NCBI GenBank assembly: GCA_002110485.1
Contig: MOWL01000067.1
Span: 4,030,001 to 4,094,000 of the forward strand
Direction of reading: 5' to 3'
From: Emergomyces orientalis
Lineage: Eukaryota; Ascomycota; Eurotiomycetes; Onygenales; Ajellomycetaceae
Length of the DNA stretch: 64,000 bases
The position numbers and the translations under genes are program-made. Under the pieces are notes generated by a model. The model made no database searches, had not been told where the DNA came from, and saw nothing but the letters and a program-made list of their open reading frames with translations. Every line of letters starts with the position of its first letter. The stretch's first letter is position 1. Shown piece by piece: positions 35,320-46,069 of the stretch.

Positions 35320-35686
35320 ATGAAATTCTTGACGAACGCGCTTACCGTTACGGTGCTTATCAGCACCCACATGGCAGTGGAATTGGCCCTGGCATCCCCC
35401 GTCAACTTCGCAGGTAAGTGAGATATGACTTCCAACACGCCAACAATGCCATTCACTTGGGCTCAGCTGAACAGATATGACAGATCATCAACGCGCCAGG
35501 CGCGACTGTCGCTTCAGAGTGTTCTGTCCGACTTCTCTGGGCGAGTCATGGTGTGTCTCCTGGGATACAGGATACGCCATGTGCCAGGATAGACATGGGA
35601 AGTATCCAAACGTGGAATTGAACCGCTGCAAATCCTGTGTGGAAAGCAATTGTGCGACGACGGGGTGTGAGGAGTTTTTGAGTTGA
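35320..35686 (+). CDS. small secreted cysteine-rich protein, copy A (8 Cys)
   Basis: Exons 35320-35413 and 35475-35686, phase-1 intron, 101 residues. Exon 1 is a signal peptide (MKFLTNALTVTVLISTHMAV ... LALA, then SPV). The mature part has a dibasic-like RARRD before the first Cys, then eight cysteines spaced C-x5-C-x8-C-x9-C-x14-C-x2-C-x4-C-x4-C, ending CEEFLS. The even Cys number suggests four disulfides in an extracellular protein. The same scheme is found in a second gene at 41241-41817, with the intron in the same place and phase, and in a truncated copy at 37662-37967. I do not recognise the family. Expected role of such proteins (effector, antimicrobial or cell-surface) is open. Confidence 0.75.
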
Positions 35687-37661
35687 GAAATGGGCAAGAC
35701 CCATCATGTTAGGCTGGAGGAGGGCTGGATAAAATGATGGTACTTATTGCCTGTTTAGGTATAGGTAACCCGATGGAGAATGCAGATAGATGTCTGGAGG
35801 CACTGTACTGTGCAAGATCATTAACATACATCAATTCGTTTATTCCGTGTCTAGATGTCTCAGCTGTGATGTAATGCGTGTCTGTTCAATGTCATGCGAG
35901 TATAGCAACCGGGTAGTTCACCTACTTAAACGGCATTTAAATACCGATCGTATCAATCTATTCCATCGTCAGCTTATGGTCAAAGATTTCCGAGCTAGGC
36001 TGAGCATCTCTCAAGTTTCGGTCCCCAAGACATTCTAACCAGCTCACCTCTTCCATGCCGCACAAGATGCATGAGTTTCACCCGGGACGCAAGGAGTGTC
36101 TCGGAAGACCCAGCAATGACACATTTTGCCCGCTGTCTCCGACTGGGCTTTTCACTGCGTCGAATGCAATTTGACAATTTATCCTTCGGAAACGCAGATC
36201 AGTCGACATTTAAACCCTACATTACTGTAAATACCTTCCTAGATACAGAGGATAGATATCTCAGCACGACGGCTAACATATGCGTTCTTGGTGCATAATA
36301 AATTCGTTGGCTACTAGCTCCTGCTACTTCTTCTTCTACGCCCGCAAGCGCTCTTCAACGTCTGGCAGGAAACGTTCCCGACTGCCAACGGAAACATGTT
36401 TTTCACGGCGCCACCAAGGGTTTGGATCAACGGTAATTCTATGAAAACTAGTTACGTCTGTCTCACCTAACGACATGTAGGAACATGCAAAATTAATCAA
36501 AAAGTGTCAATTTGCAGAGAAACAGTTGTATAAAAAATGAGCCTCGCAGATCTGTAGATCTTCTGCGCATTGTGGCCTCGCTAAGTAGAATTCGGGTGTT
36601 AAAGCCCAGGGTGACGACTGGCTTGAGCTCTGGTTAAGGTTTGATAAGCTTCAGCCCTAAGAGCTAGCCCCAACTCTGCCCTGGAGTGTGATATCCTGGA
36701 ATGCCTGTTAAGTTCGTGTAGAGGAAAAGGGTTATAGTTAGATTCAATCCCGATTCTTTCTCATTAATGGGAGCGGGCCCAAATTCTAAGGCCGTTAACG
36801 ACATAAAGTGATACATATATGCCTGTAGTGCATTAGGTGAGCACCACCACGCGCGTCAGAGTAAATATCTGATGGGCCTAAACCGTTGATTTTCTCATGT
36901 AAGTAGCCACTTGTATCGTGATGTAGTAGGCATAGTGTACAAATCCTGCACAATGTATGCGCCTATGTACATACATGTACAATAACTGTGAAGTTACTAT
37001 ATTGTTACTCCGCGGGTGGGTTAGGATATCAAAACCCCACCATTGAGCTGATATCTTCCCGGCTACTTCCTAGCAATGCAATGATCCGTCAGCGCGGCAC
37101 ACACACCCAGCACATGCACCCGAGGCGTATAGAGGTGACTTTTCAAAATTCATCACGTATAGAATATGGACAAGATTTGTACAGTATGGCTCTCAAGTAC
37201 GTACCTGGGCACCCAAGTACGTACGTAAACTTCTAGTCTACCTACACAGACGCAACCCTCTCCCCGAGAAGGATTATCTGGCTTCGAGTGTTAATTTTAT
37301 GCAGGAGTTTTAGATGGGGAACGGGTATTCCATCAAACTTCACCAATAAAACGCAACAATACCATGTAAATTGGAGCCTTATATTATTCAAAAATAAACC
37401 TCGAGATATGTTAACAAAGTTCTATAAACCGAGTGGCTCAGAGTATTTCTCTGCTGATGACTGTGAAGGTCAAAAACTTCTGTGCATATCTTGCGTGCGA
37501 TGGATAGCAAGAGAGTAGGTCAGCCTTGAATGTCATTCGATAATTAGTGGTTTCAAACCAATTTACACTCAAGGCCTACGTTATAGAAGTATAACTCCTC
37601 CCCACCTCCCCGGTCTGCGCCGCCGCTTCCCAGTCACAATTATACTCCTCCCCTCACCACC
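35687..37661. other. gene-poor stretch, no gene seen
   Basis: About 2 kb between copies A and B of the cysteine-rich family. Contains a near-palindromic duplicate of AGTACGTAC units around 37195-37228. No supportable coding region. Confidence 0.45.
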
Positions 37662-37967
37662 ATGAAAAGCTCATTGGCAAAATTCCTCATCGTGGCCTTC
37701 ACCTACACCCACATATCACTAGTAAGCCCTCTCAAAACAGGTGAGTTATGTCCCATCAAATTTCAACGGGCCTACACACACAGAGGACGTCAGCACCTCT
37801 CGAACTTTGCAAAATCCACGAACGGTATCGAACAAACAGAACCCTCTTCAAAATGCGGCCAATATTTCTGTCCAGGTATCGGAGGAGCAGAATGTGCCGA
37901 CTCTCTAGTTCTGACTACAATGTCAAAAAATAATACAAGCTTTCTGCTAGAAAACTTCTCAATATGA
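37662..37967 (+). pseudogene. truncated copy B of the secreted cysteine-rich family
   Basis: Starts MKSSLAKFLIVAFTYTHIS, a signal peptide followed by LVSPLKT and a GTGAGT donor in phase 1 at the same relative site as in the two intact copies. With an acceptor at 37837-37839 the protein continues EPSSKCGQYFCPGIGGAECA, i.e. three cysteines spaced C-x4-C-x7-C, close to the first three in the family. After that the frame runs through LVLTTMSKNNTS to a stop at about 37965 with no further Cys, so Cys 4-8 are missing. Read-through of the intron is also open. Downstream sequence is very A/T-rich. Probably a decayed or truncated paralogue; it may still be a short expressed protein. Confidence 0.55.
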
Positions 37968-40900
37968 AAATCTATGCTAGAAAATCTTTTAAAAACAGAG
38001 ATATATTTAGAAAAAGATGAAAAATAAGAAAAATTTGTTCTTCATAATATTTCAGTTAATATTTTTAATTTTGAAGAGGGAATACTGCTTTTTTAATGGA
38101 GTCTGGGATATTTTCTCTGCCAGTTCAGGTATCCAGAGGTGAGAATTAGGCAGGAATTCTGCAGACCGTGTGTCGAGTCGAATTGTGAGAATAAAAGGTG
38201 CGATAAAATTTTGAGAGGGGCGAAATAATGTGAGAAGAAGGAATGAGATATTTAGTCGTTTGATTGGATTCGGATCCAAAAGGTTGGAGTGACCAGGCAA
38301 TTAGGCAGGTGTCAAGCTCTTCTCTTGAGGATTGACATAGTTGATGCTACTTCCCTTAACCAATTTTCATACCAATTCTTCTATCATTTCCTTCTTTGAT
38401 TATCCTCATTCTGCTCGTTTTCTCTTTAAAATGCGTATCAGGCCTTTCTCCTGGCTTCATATCGCGATGCCAAAAATGATATTCTGCACCCAGGAGAAAA
38501 AACTCTCTGGACGGCACCAACAGCGGGAAAGTTCCCTTCCAGCCACAAGGCAAATAGCAGGAGTCTGGGGGAGTTGCGAGGCTAACAGAAATGGACCTGC
38601 CTCGTCGATATGATATAGTTAAAGCAGATCATTTCTAATAACTTTTCGAAGGGAAACCGACCTTGGTGTGTCAGATTCAATCACTGGCGATAAAAACGCA
38701 GGGGCAGATTTGTGTATTTTTATAACAACAAAACAATGTCCTCGCCATCGTCCTAATACCCACCCGGCCCCCATTCCAGGCCAAACCCCGTGAAAGTGTC
38801 AACAGCTTTGATAGTTCGGCAAATTCTCGACAAATTTTTTCCGGTATAGCGACTCGTATTTGGTTCAGCTAAATTTCGCCCCGGGGTGGGGAGGAGAGTG
38901 CAGGTTCATATACCTTCGCAATTCGCCCCAGTCGCATATCCTCTACCTCCTCGGGAATTATATCCTAAAACTTGGAAAATCACGAAGCACAGGTCGTGCG
39001 TGTACGCGACATGGCCAGGGACAGCCCATCATCTGGCATTCCCCACTCGTCGCATTTCATTTCCGCAAAGCTCCACGCATGTTCATCTCGAAATAGACGT
39101 TGGTTATTTTTCCACCGTCCACCACCACCGAGGCAAGGTGTCACTCCATACATGGGTGAAGACTTGAGGGTCAGACTGGTTGGGGAAATTTTGGGGGTGA
39201 TAGCTTCTAGTTGCATACGGACGACTGGGGGTCATACAGCATTGCTTTAATACCCTGGTTAGATCACACTTTAGGCTCCTCAGCGTCCGGAGCCAGGACT
39301 CGGCTAAATAATCTGAATATTTCCCTGGTTGGAGTGACGAGCGTGGTGTGCGACATGCGAAGACTGTCATGGGGTGGGTTGTCTGTACGGAGTATGTGTA
39401 TATGATGTTAATCCAGCGATATTATTCGAAGAGAATTTTCAATTGCCATTCTTAGATTAAATAACTCCCTCTCTTTCTACGGCTTGTCCCGCCTTTCACG
39501 GTTGCAGACTGATTTCTCCCCAACTCGCGTGCTTTTTCATTTCAGGTGGAGGTACCATGGACGCCTCACCATTCCCCATGGTAATAAGTGTCCCCCCTCT
39601 TTTTGGGCGTGCCTTGATCGCTTTTGAAGGTGAACCGAACACTCCAGAATTTTAAGCATGCAACCGAAAAATTCCGGGTCAAGTCCCATACAACGGGGCA
39701 AAACAAGTGTATCAAATCGTGAACACAAACAACATGACCAATCGAGGGTTCAAAAGCCCAGGATCTCCTCAAGCTTCTTAATAAATCTTAAATCTTCGTG
39801 CGTGGAGGCTGACTGAATTGTTGCCTCACCATGAGATCAAGGTCAGGCAATTCTTTACCGCTTCCTTCCTCGGAGTGTTATATACCCACCAAGGAGCATC
39901 CACTCATATTCGCTTAGGTCTCGCGTTGAGTCCCTTGCTGGTTAGCCTGTCGCCTGTTGGCCCCATGCACGCCACCTGAGCCAACCTTCACCTCTGAAGA
40001 ATGACGAGATTCGGCGGCGGGGAGTACTGGGCAGCTGATTCCCGCGGAGTAACAACAGCGTTTGAATGAAGGAGGAGATTCTCCCCCGGAGAAACTGACA
40101 GGGCCAAGAGAGCAGGCTGTGAAGGTAGTTTTGCGGTTGTTGCTGGTTGGTTGGGATGTTTGTCATTCATACCTAATTCCTCCCCAAGTCCATTTTTGTT
40201 TTTTCTTTTCAAGGTTCCCGAGGATTTGGGAGGAGATGGATAGAAATCCTTTCTCACTAATGCAGTGGGACCGGACCCGAGAAGCGGTAGATAAACTAAA
40301 CATAAATCAAAATTGCCCTTTTGCGCGGAATTCAGTTGGTATTTTAGTCCAGCTCTCTGGCCCAGTTTTAACCAACATACTGCGTATATACCATTCCCTT
40401 GTTAAAAGTCGAGAATAGACAAAAGGAATTATATCCACCCCCTTTTGCATGCGGTAAACCCAAAGAACCACAGGAAGCCTGTCTCGCGACTGAACCGCCC
40501 TAGCCCAGGCTACCAACAACATTCGGGACCTGTCAGCTAATTTAACCCGAAGAACTAACTCAACGAAAGCTTGGGAGGCTTGGGAGGCTTGCCCCCCCCC
40601 CCCCGTTCCGCACACACAAGCCAATCGAGCAGACACCAACCCAGGGCCCGGTTATAAAGAAAGGCGCCTTTCCCCTTCGTCTTCACCCCGCATCGAACTT
40701 CGACTCATAAAGGGTTCCAAGATTGTTTTGGAGCGCAAGATAATCATCATCCTCATCCATTACCGCACTCTTCGTCTCCGCCAGCGAACGATACCGCTCG
40801 TCGTGAACGAGCTGGTGAGAAAATCAAAAAGAAAGATTAACAACAACCCCCTTTTTAACTCATATGAACCCTCTCTCTTTCTGATTGATCGACTGTAAGT

Positions 40901-41240
40901 AATTTTAAAAACAAACAAACCAACCAAACCAACCAAGAAAGAAAGAAAGAAAGAAAAGAAAAGAAGAAAAAAAAAGAAAAGCAAAGAAAAATTTCTGACA
41001 GGAGAGCGGAGCACAAAAAATAAATTTCATCGAGTGAAATCCCAGCTAATAATGCTCCCCAACCAATGCATGAAACAACGATAGGATCATCACTCGTCGC
41101 ATCTTCCCACTGGAGGACTCCTGAGGCTGAAAGGTCCGAAATCTGAGACGTTTACGCGCCGATCTGCGATGTGTCGATCAACATCGTCATAAGTCCTCCA
41201 CCACTCTTCAGCGTGTCCGTGATCGATCTACCTACCCACC
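37968..41240. other. long gene-poor stretch, no gene seen
   Basis: About 3.3 kb. Very A/T-rich at 37968-38330. A three-fold GCTTGGGAG repeat runs into a 13-base poly(C) tract at about 40569-40604. A purine-rich strand (GAAA repeats) lies at about 40935-40990. Open frames overlap in antisense and none is supported. Confidence 0.45.
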
Positions 41241-41817
41241 ATGATGAAGCTCGCGTTATTCCAACGTATCCTCGCCCTCTCCCTCTCCCTCTCCCTCGCC
41301 TTGCTCCTCTGGACTCCTCAAGCACTATCTTCCCCTGTCACAGCAGGTACGTTTCGCATTACTCAACTATACAACATATACGTTTCCTTTATAAACAACA
41401 AAAATTTGCCCACTCCGCCCCCAATGTTTGTATTTAATTTTTAATTTATTTATAAAAATACCCATCATCCCTGTCACTTCCACTCCATAATCAAACACCA
41501 TACGTCACCCCCGATTAAAAGATCATTTTCATTTCTTTTTTATCTCTGTATGTTTGTTTTTTGCCCTTCTAAAACTACAATTAGCCCGATCCCTCCCTCG
41601 CCAAGAAGAAGAAACACCAAACGCCTTCCATAGCCAGTGCGGCACAACCCATTTCTGCCAGAGCGACAGGGAACGACGACCGGACTGCGTAGACACCGCC
41701 TATGGTTTTGGTATTTGCGACCTGTATTATCCAAAGGGTGGCAGGATGCTACAGGTTTGTAGGGATTGTGTGATTACGAATTGTGAAGCGATGGGTTGTG
41801 ATCAGTGGTTTGGATAG
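41241..41817 (+). CDS. small secreted cysteine-rich protein, copy C (8 Cys)
   Basis: Exons 41241-41346 and 41585-41817, phase-1 intron, 112 residues. Signal peptide MMKLALFQRILALSLSLSLA with a Leu-Ser run (encoded by repeated CTCTCC) followed by SSPV. The mature part has a possible Kex2-type processing region (RSLPRQEEE), then eight cysteines spaced C-x5-C-x9-C-x9-C-x13-C-x2-C-x4-C-x4-C, ending CDQWFG. Spacing and the motifs D-T-x-Y-G/W-D-T-G-Y before Cys4 and CxxCVxxNCxxxGC match copy A at 35320-35686. The intron position right after the signal peptide is identical. Function unknown. Confidence 0.78.
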
Positions 41818-41842
41818 GTGGATTTGGAGGCGGGGGTGGAAA

Positions 41843-41880
41843 GGGGATGGGATGGGATGGGATGGGATGGGATGGGATGA
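41843..41880. repeat. GGGAT minisatellite, about 7 units
   Basis: Uninterrupted GGGAT repeats directly downstream of the copy C stop codon, probably in its 3' UTR. Confidence 0.85.
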
Positions 41881-43320
41881 GAAATGGGATACATTGTGTG
41901 ATGGTGGAGGGATTCAATTTTAAGGGCAGGGTGGAGGAGGGAGGAGGGAGGAGGAAGGAGGAGGAGATGGGATTGATTGGTATCTTTTTTTTTAAATTTT
42001 ACTTTTTAACTTTATATGCTTAAAATACCCCCAGCGGCATGGATAGCCACGATGGTTACAATGACGAGAAGAATCGAATGAATAAAAAATACAGTACCTT
42101 CTATTATTATTTATTTTTTATTCACAGTGCGTATATATAAGTATAGACGTGGATATGAAGTTACGACGATATTTCATGCGGAACAAACAAACAACCTTGA
42201 CAGAGTGGTTGGTGGAATATAAAAAAGCCTTGATTCGCGAGGCGGGGTAAAAGGAAATATACTGGGAGGTACGCAGAATTAGAAAACATGTTAGCAATGA
42301 AAATAATTATGGCTTTATGATATATAACATGAGCGTAGGGATGTAAATCGTGTATTAGAAAAAATAGAATAAAGAAAAAAAGAACATCTACAAAAAAAAC
42401 CAAACAGTTCGAGCTAAACAAAAACCCAAGCAAACCAATTAACCAGGCAAAATGCACATCGCTCTGTATACTTATGGTAATAATTCACACAAGGAAAAGT
42501 ACCAGCAAAGAAACATGGGGAAACATTGAGTTAAAGAAGGAAACAATAAAGAAGTAGAGCCAAATGTGCATGTATCACCATGAAGCCATCTTATCCATCC
42601 TCTGCGAAGAAAGAAAAAGAAATATAAAAAAAAACTGTGAGAAGAGAAAAACAAAGCACTGGGTAATGCTCCAGGGTAAACAAAATACATCATAAAGTAA
42701 AAAGAGACAAGAAGCAAAAAAGGTTAGTTGAATTAAAGTCAAATTAAAAAAGATTAAAAAAAATAAATAACAAAACAACCCACCCAACTCCCCCCCCTTT
42801 TTTTTTGGTCCTGGGTATTTTGTTCTGTCCGAAATGTTCGTCGGAAAACCGAAGGATAACAAGAAATGCTCGAGCCCTTTCCCCCCACATATAAAAAGCT
42901 CTCCACGACACGCAAAACAAGGGAATAGAAAGGAAAGGAAGGAAAGTAAATTGTGACACGAGGCAAAGAATTGGAAAAGGCGCTGGACAAAGTATAGTAG
43001 AAGAAAATAATTCATTGGCAAGGGGGTCCCATTTTCTCCGCCCTTCTCTATAGAATTTATTACAAGTTAGAACAGGAAAAAAAAAAAACAATCAACATCA
43101 ACCACCTAAGACATAATTATTAGTTTCAATGACCAAACCCACACATACACACACAACCCCGCTCAATGCTCCCTCAGAATTGCCACCCCCTTGCATTTCC
43201 CGACTGTTTCGTATCACATACGTTCGTTGCCATAAAAAAAAGAAAAAAACCCGTTGTCAATTTTCTTAGTTACACGGGACGACGGGCACAAGCATAGGCG
43301 CGCAGCGCGTAGTGCCCGGG

Positions 43321-43370
43321 GCGTGGGATGCGGGATGTGGATGCGGGATGTGGGATGCGGGATGTGGGAT
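43321..43370. repeat. degenerate GGGATGYG tandem repeat
   Basis: Alternating GCGGGAT and GTGGGAT units over about 50 nt, near the 3' end of the dep1-like gene. Confidence 0.75.
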
Positions 43371-43444
43371 CACGGCGGGTGAATCCAACGAAGTGCCGGG
43401 TAATTTTCTCGCTGATATGTATTTATACAGAAAAGATATATATA

Positions 43445-46069
43445 TCATCGCGCGCCCATACGACTTCTCCCTGACCCACCTGCCGTGATACCAGCGGCTT
43501 GATGCATGGAGTTAAGAGGTGTCGATCGTTGCCGAGCGGCCGCTGTCCCTGATGACGAGGAGCCGAGTAACTCTGAATTCGGGGCAGGGGCTGGAGTTGG
43601 TAATTGCGGAGAAGGTTCCCGTCGAGATGGGGTCGGGGCGCCGAAAAGTCCTAGGCGCGCTGAGGTTGGTGGGGAGGATTGGCGATTGTTCGTCATGGTA
43701 TTATGATTATTGCTATTGGTATTGCTGTTATTGTTATCCCTGGTAGCGCTGGAGCTTTGGTGGGAAGCGACTCCTTCTGAGGATAGAGGATTATGATGCT
43801 GCTGAGAATGCGCAGGCGATCGCTGACCGGAAATGAGTCTCGACTGTGGCCGGCGTGAGTTACTGGGTTTCCGCAAGTCAAGTGGTGACGAGGTTTGGGA
43901 TCGGAATCCTGAAGTTCTTCCAGCTTCATCGGTTTCGGGATAGCGGGTGAAGGGGGACTCGTTGGCCGTTATTGACATCTTGCTATTATTGTAATGTGAT
44001 TGACGGGGTCGATCTTGCTCGGCGACCTGTGGGGTGTTGGCGGCGGACGAGTTATGGGTGGATGGGTGGTCTGGGACTGTCGAAGCGGACCCGTTAGGCA
44101 CGTGGAGATCTACGAGCCGCTGTTGAGCAGCAGGGGTGGCATATACATTTTCTGCTCTGTGTTGTTGCTTGTTCAGCCTGGCTTGTTGAAGCTGCTGCAG
44201 GTATTGCTCATGGCTAGAATGTTGTGGGTTTGCCCATGGTGTCTGCTCAAGGAATTCCTCCGCTGCACCCGGCCGTGTAGTTGCTGATGGTGTCGCGGTG
44301 AATGTGCTTCGAGGGCGGGATGGGTGGAGGAAACTGGGCGGCGCGTTCATGGAACGAGTGTCAATCTGCGCAAAGTTCCCTGTTTTAGCATTTCTCTCAA
44401 CATTTTATATATCATCCAAATTGTATTAGGACTTACCCCCATTTTCGCCAAATCCTCATCCGTTTCATTTTGCCGCGCAGGCAGGATTGCGGGGGCAGCT
44501 GGGAAGCCCACATATTTCGCAACGCCTGATAGTATAGACACCTCCATGTTGTAGGCGGTCTGTTGGGAGATTTGTTGCGAACGGCGAGTTGGGAAAGGAA
44601 TGGAGAAGTCAGGGCTAGCCTCGGCATTTTGGAATCTATCTTGCTGAATTCGGTAATGTAAACTTGAAGCTTCATCAAGGTATTTTTCGCGGACATCTCG
44701 GGCCCGTTGGAAGTAGGAGCTGTTTGTTTGGCAGCGCTCGGCCTGGCTTTTATTAAATAGCGAGGACAACTTATACCTAAAGAGTGTTTTCTCGTATTTG
44801 ATTTTGTCATCTCGATAATTCTCAATGATACTGAGCTGACGTAGGTACTCAGGGTGAGTTGTGTTTTCTTCATTGAGTTGCGACAGCTCGTTATTGAGGT
44901 TTGCGATTCTCTCATCGTATATCCTAAAAAAAAGCACACACGGAAGGAAATTAGAGACAATGTATGTACACCTGAGGAGGTGGATCAACGACTTACCTAT
45001 CGCGTAACGTTGCGAATTGTCGTTCAAGGGAAACTAGTAAGTCCATGGCGGTGGATTTCTTCATGACTATTGTCCTTGTTAGTAATAAGACTCAACGACG
45101 TTGAGTTCAGAAAGAAAAAACAAAGTAAGGGCACTTACACTCTTCTTCCGCTTTGGAAACGACTTCCGTGTCATCCGCCTCATCCACAGCTTCAGCTTGT
45201 TCTTCCTCTTCTGCGGCTTGTTCGTCAGCCAAGCCATTAGTATCTTGCTCAGCGCCGCCTCCCGATGGAGGAATGCTCTCTGCTTCTGTATCGTCATAAA
45301 CCTGTTTGACGTTTCTGCCCTTTCGTTTGCCTTTCTTACCGCGTTTACCTCTCGACGCTGGAGCTCGCGCATCGAGGCTCTGAGTCTCCTCTGCAGCGGG
45401 GGTCTCGTCGGGGGAGGTTTCGCTGTTCTTTTGGAGGGCTTCACCGCTTAAGAGAATCGAAGAGAGGTCTGGTAATGACTTAGAAGCTGGTCGGCCGACA
45501 GAAACAGACCCACGACGTTTCCGTAGGGGTTCTTCTTCGTTTGGTTCAGCACCAACGTCTTCCTCCAAGTCAAGGCGTTTGCGTTTTCTGCTAATGGCCT
45601 CAAGAGAAGCACTCAGCAGTTCAGGTCCATCAACGGTCGCAACATTGTCGGCAGCTGGTATACCATTGCTGCTGGCGTTCCGTTGTGGTTTGCTGGGAGA
45701 GGTTTCCGTTTCGTCGCCTTCATCTTCATTCAATTCGTCATACGTTGTTGATTGTGCTAGCTTACTCGGGCTCGTTTCGAATATACCCGAGTTCAACACA
45801 ATGTTTGCGCGGTTTCGTGAGTGGTTTGGGGACTCTTCGATCCGTTCTGTTTCAGCTTCTGAGTCAACTTCACTCGCAAGCTTTTCAAGCCTAGGAGATT
45901 CCATATCTAAGTGGTCATTGTCTAAGGCGTCATCAAGGTCGCTTAGGCTACTAGACCGGGCATCGTCTGCCATGGAATATTCGATTTCACGACCATTGAC
46001 ACCTCCATTAGCGACAGACGCCGGTTGTGAATGGGGAGTAACCGACTCCGCTGGTTCTATGGAGTCCAT
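43445..46069 (-). CDS. Dep1/Sds3-family subunit of the Rpd3L histone deacetylase complex
   Basis: Nuclear scaffold protein that helps assemble the large Rpd3 deacetylase complex with Sin3. Exons 46069-45139, 45066-44997, 44923-44437, 44365-43445; frame is kept at all joints and gives 802 residues. Exon 1 is acidic and disordered, with basic patches (SRKRKRLDLEED, RGKRGKKGKRKGR) and an acidic run (EEEEQAEAVDEADDTE). Exons 2 and 3 carry the Sds3-like domain: MKKSTAMDLLVSLERQFATL, then RDRIYDERIANLNNELSQL, HPEYLRQLSIIENYRDDKI and YEKTLFRYKLSSLFNKSQ, a long coiled coil. Exon 4 adds about 300 residues rich in Ser, Asn, Gln and Pro. The acceptor for exon 4 was chosen because the nearer upstream AG leads to an early stop. 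Dep1 fits better than Sds3 because of the long acidic N-terminus. Confidence 0.85.

Larger units (their letters stand above)
41818..43444. other. intergenic, low-complexity
   Basis: About 1.6 kb, no gene seen. Holds a GGGAT minisatellite, A-rich tracts and GGGATGTG-type repeats close to the dep1 3' end. Confidence 0.45.

Noticed and set aside
42472..43091. Minus-strand open frames rich in Phe and Leu
   Set aside because: They come from A-rich low-complexity sequence read on the opposite strand.
33854..43444. Search for a biosynthetic gene cluster or NLR locus in the gene-poor island
   Set aside because: No synthase, transporter, regulator or NB-ARC text seen; only the small cysteine-rich proteins are supported.
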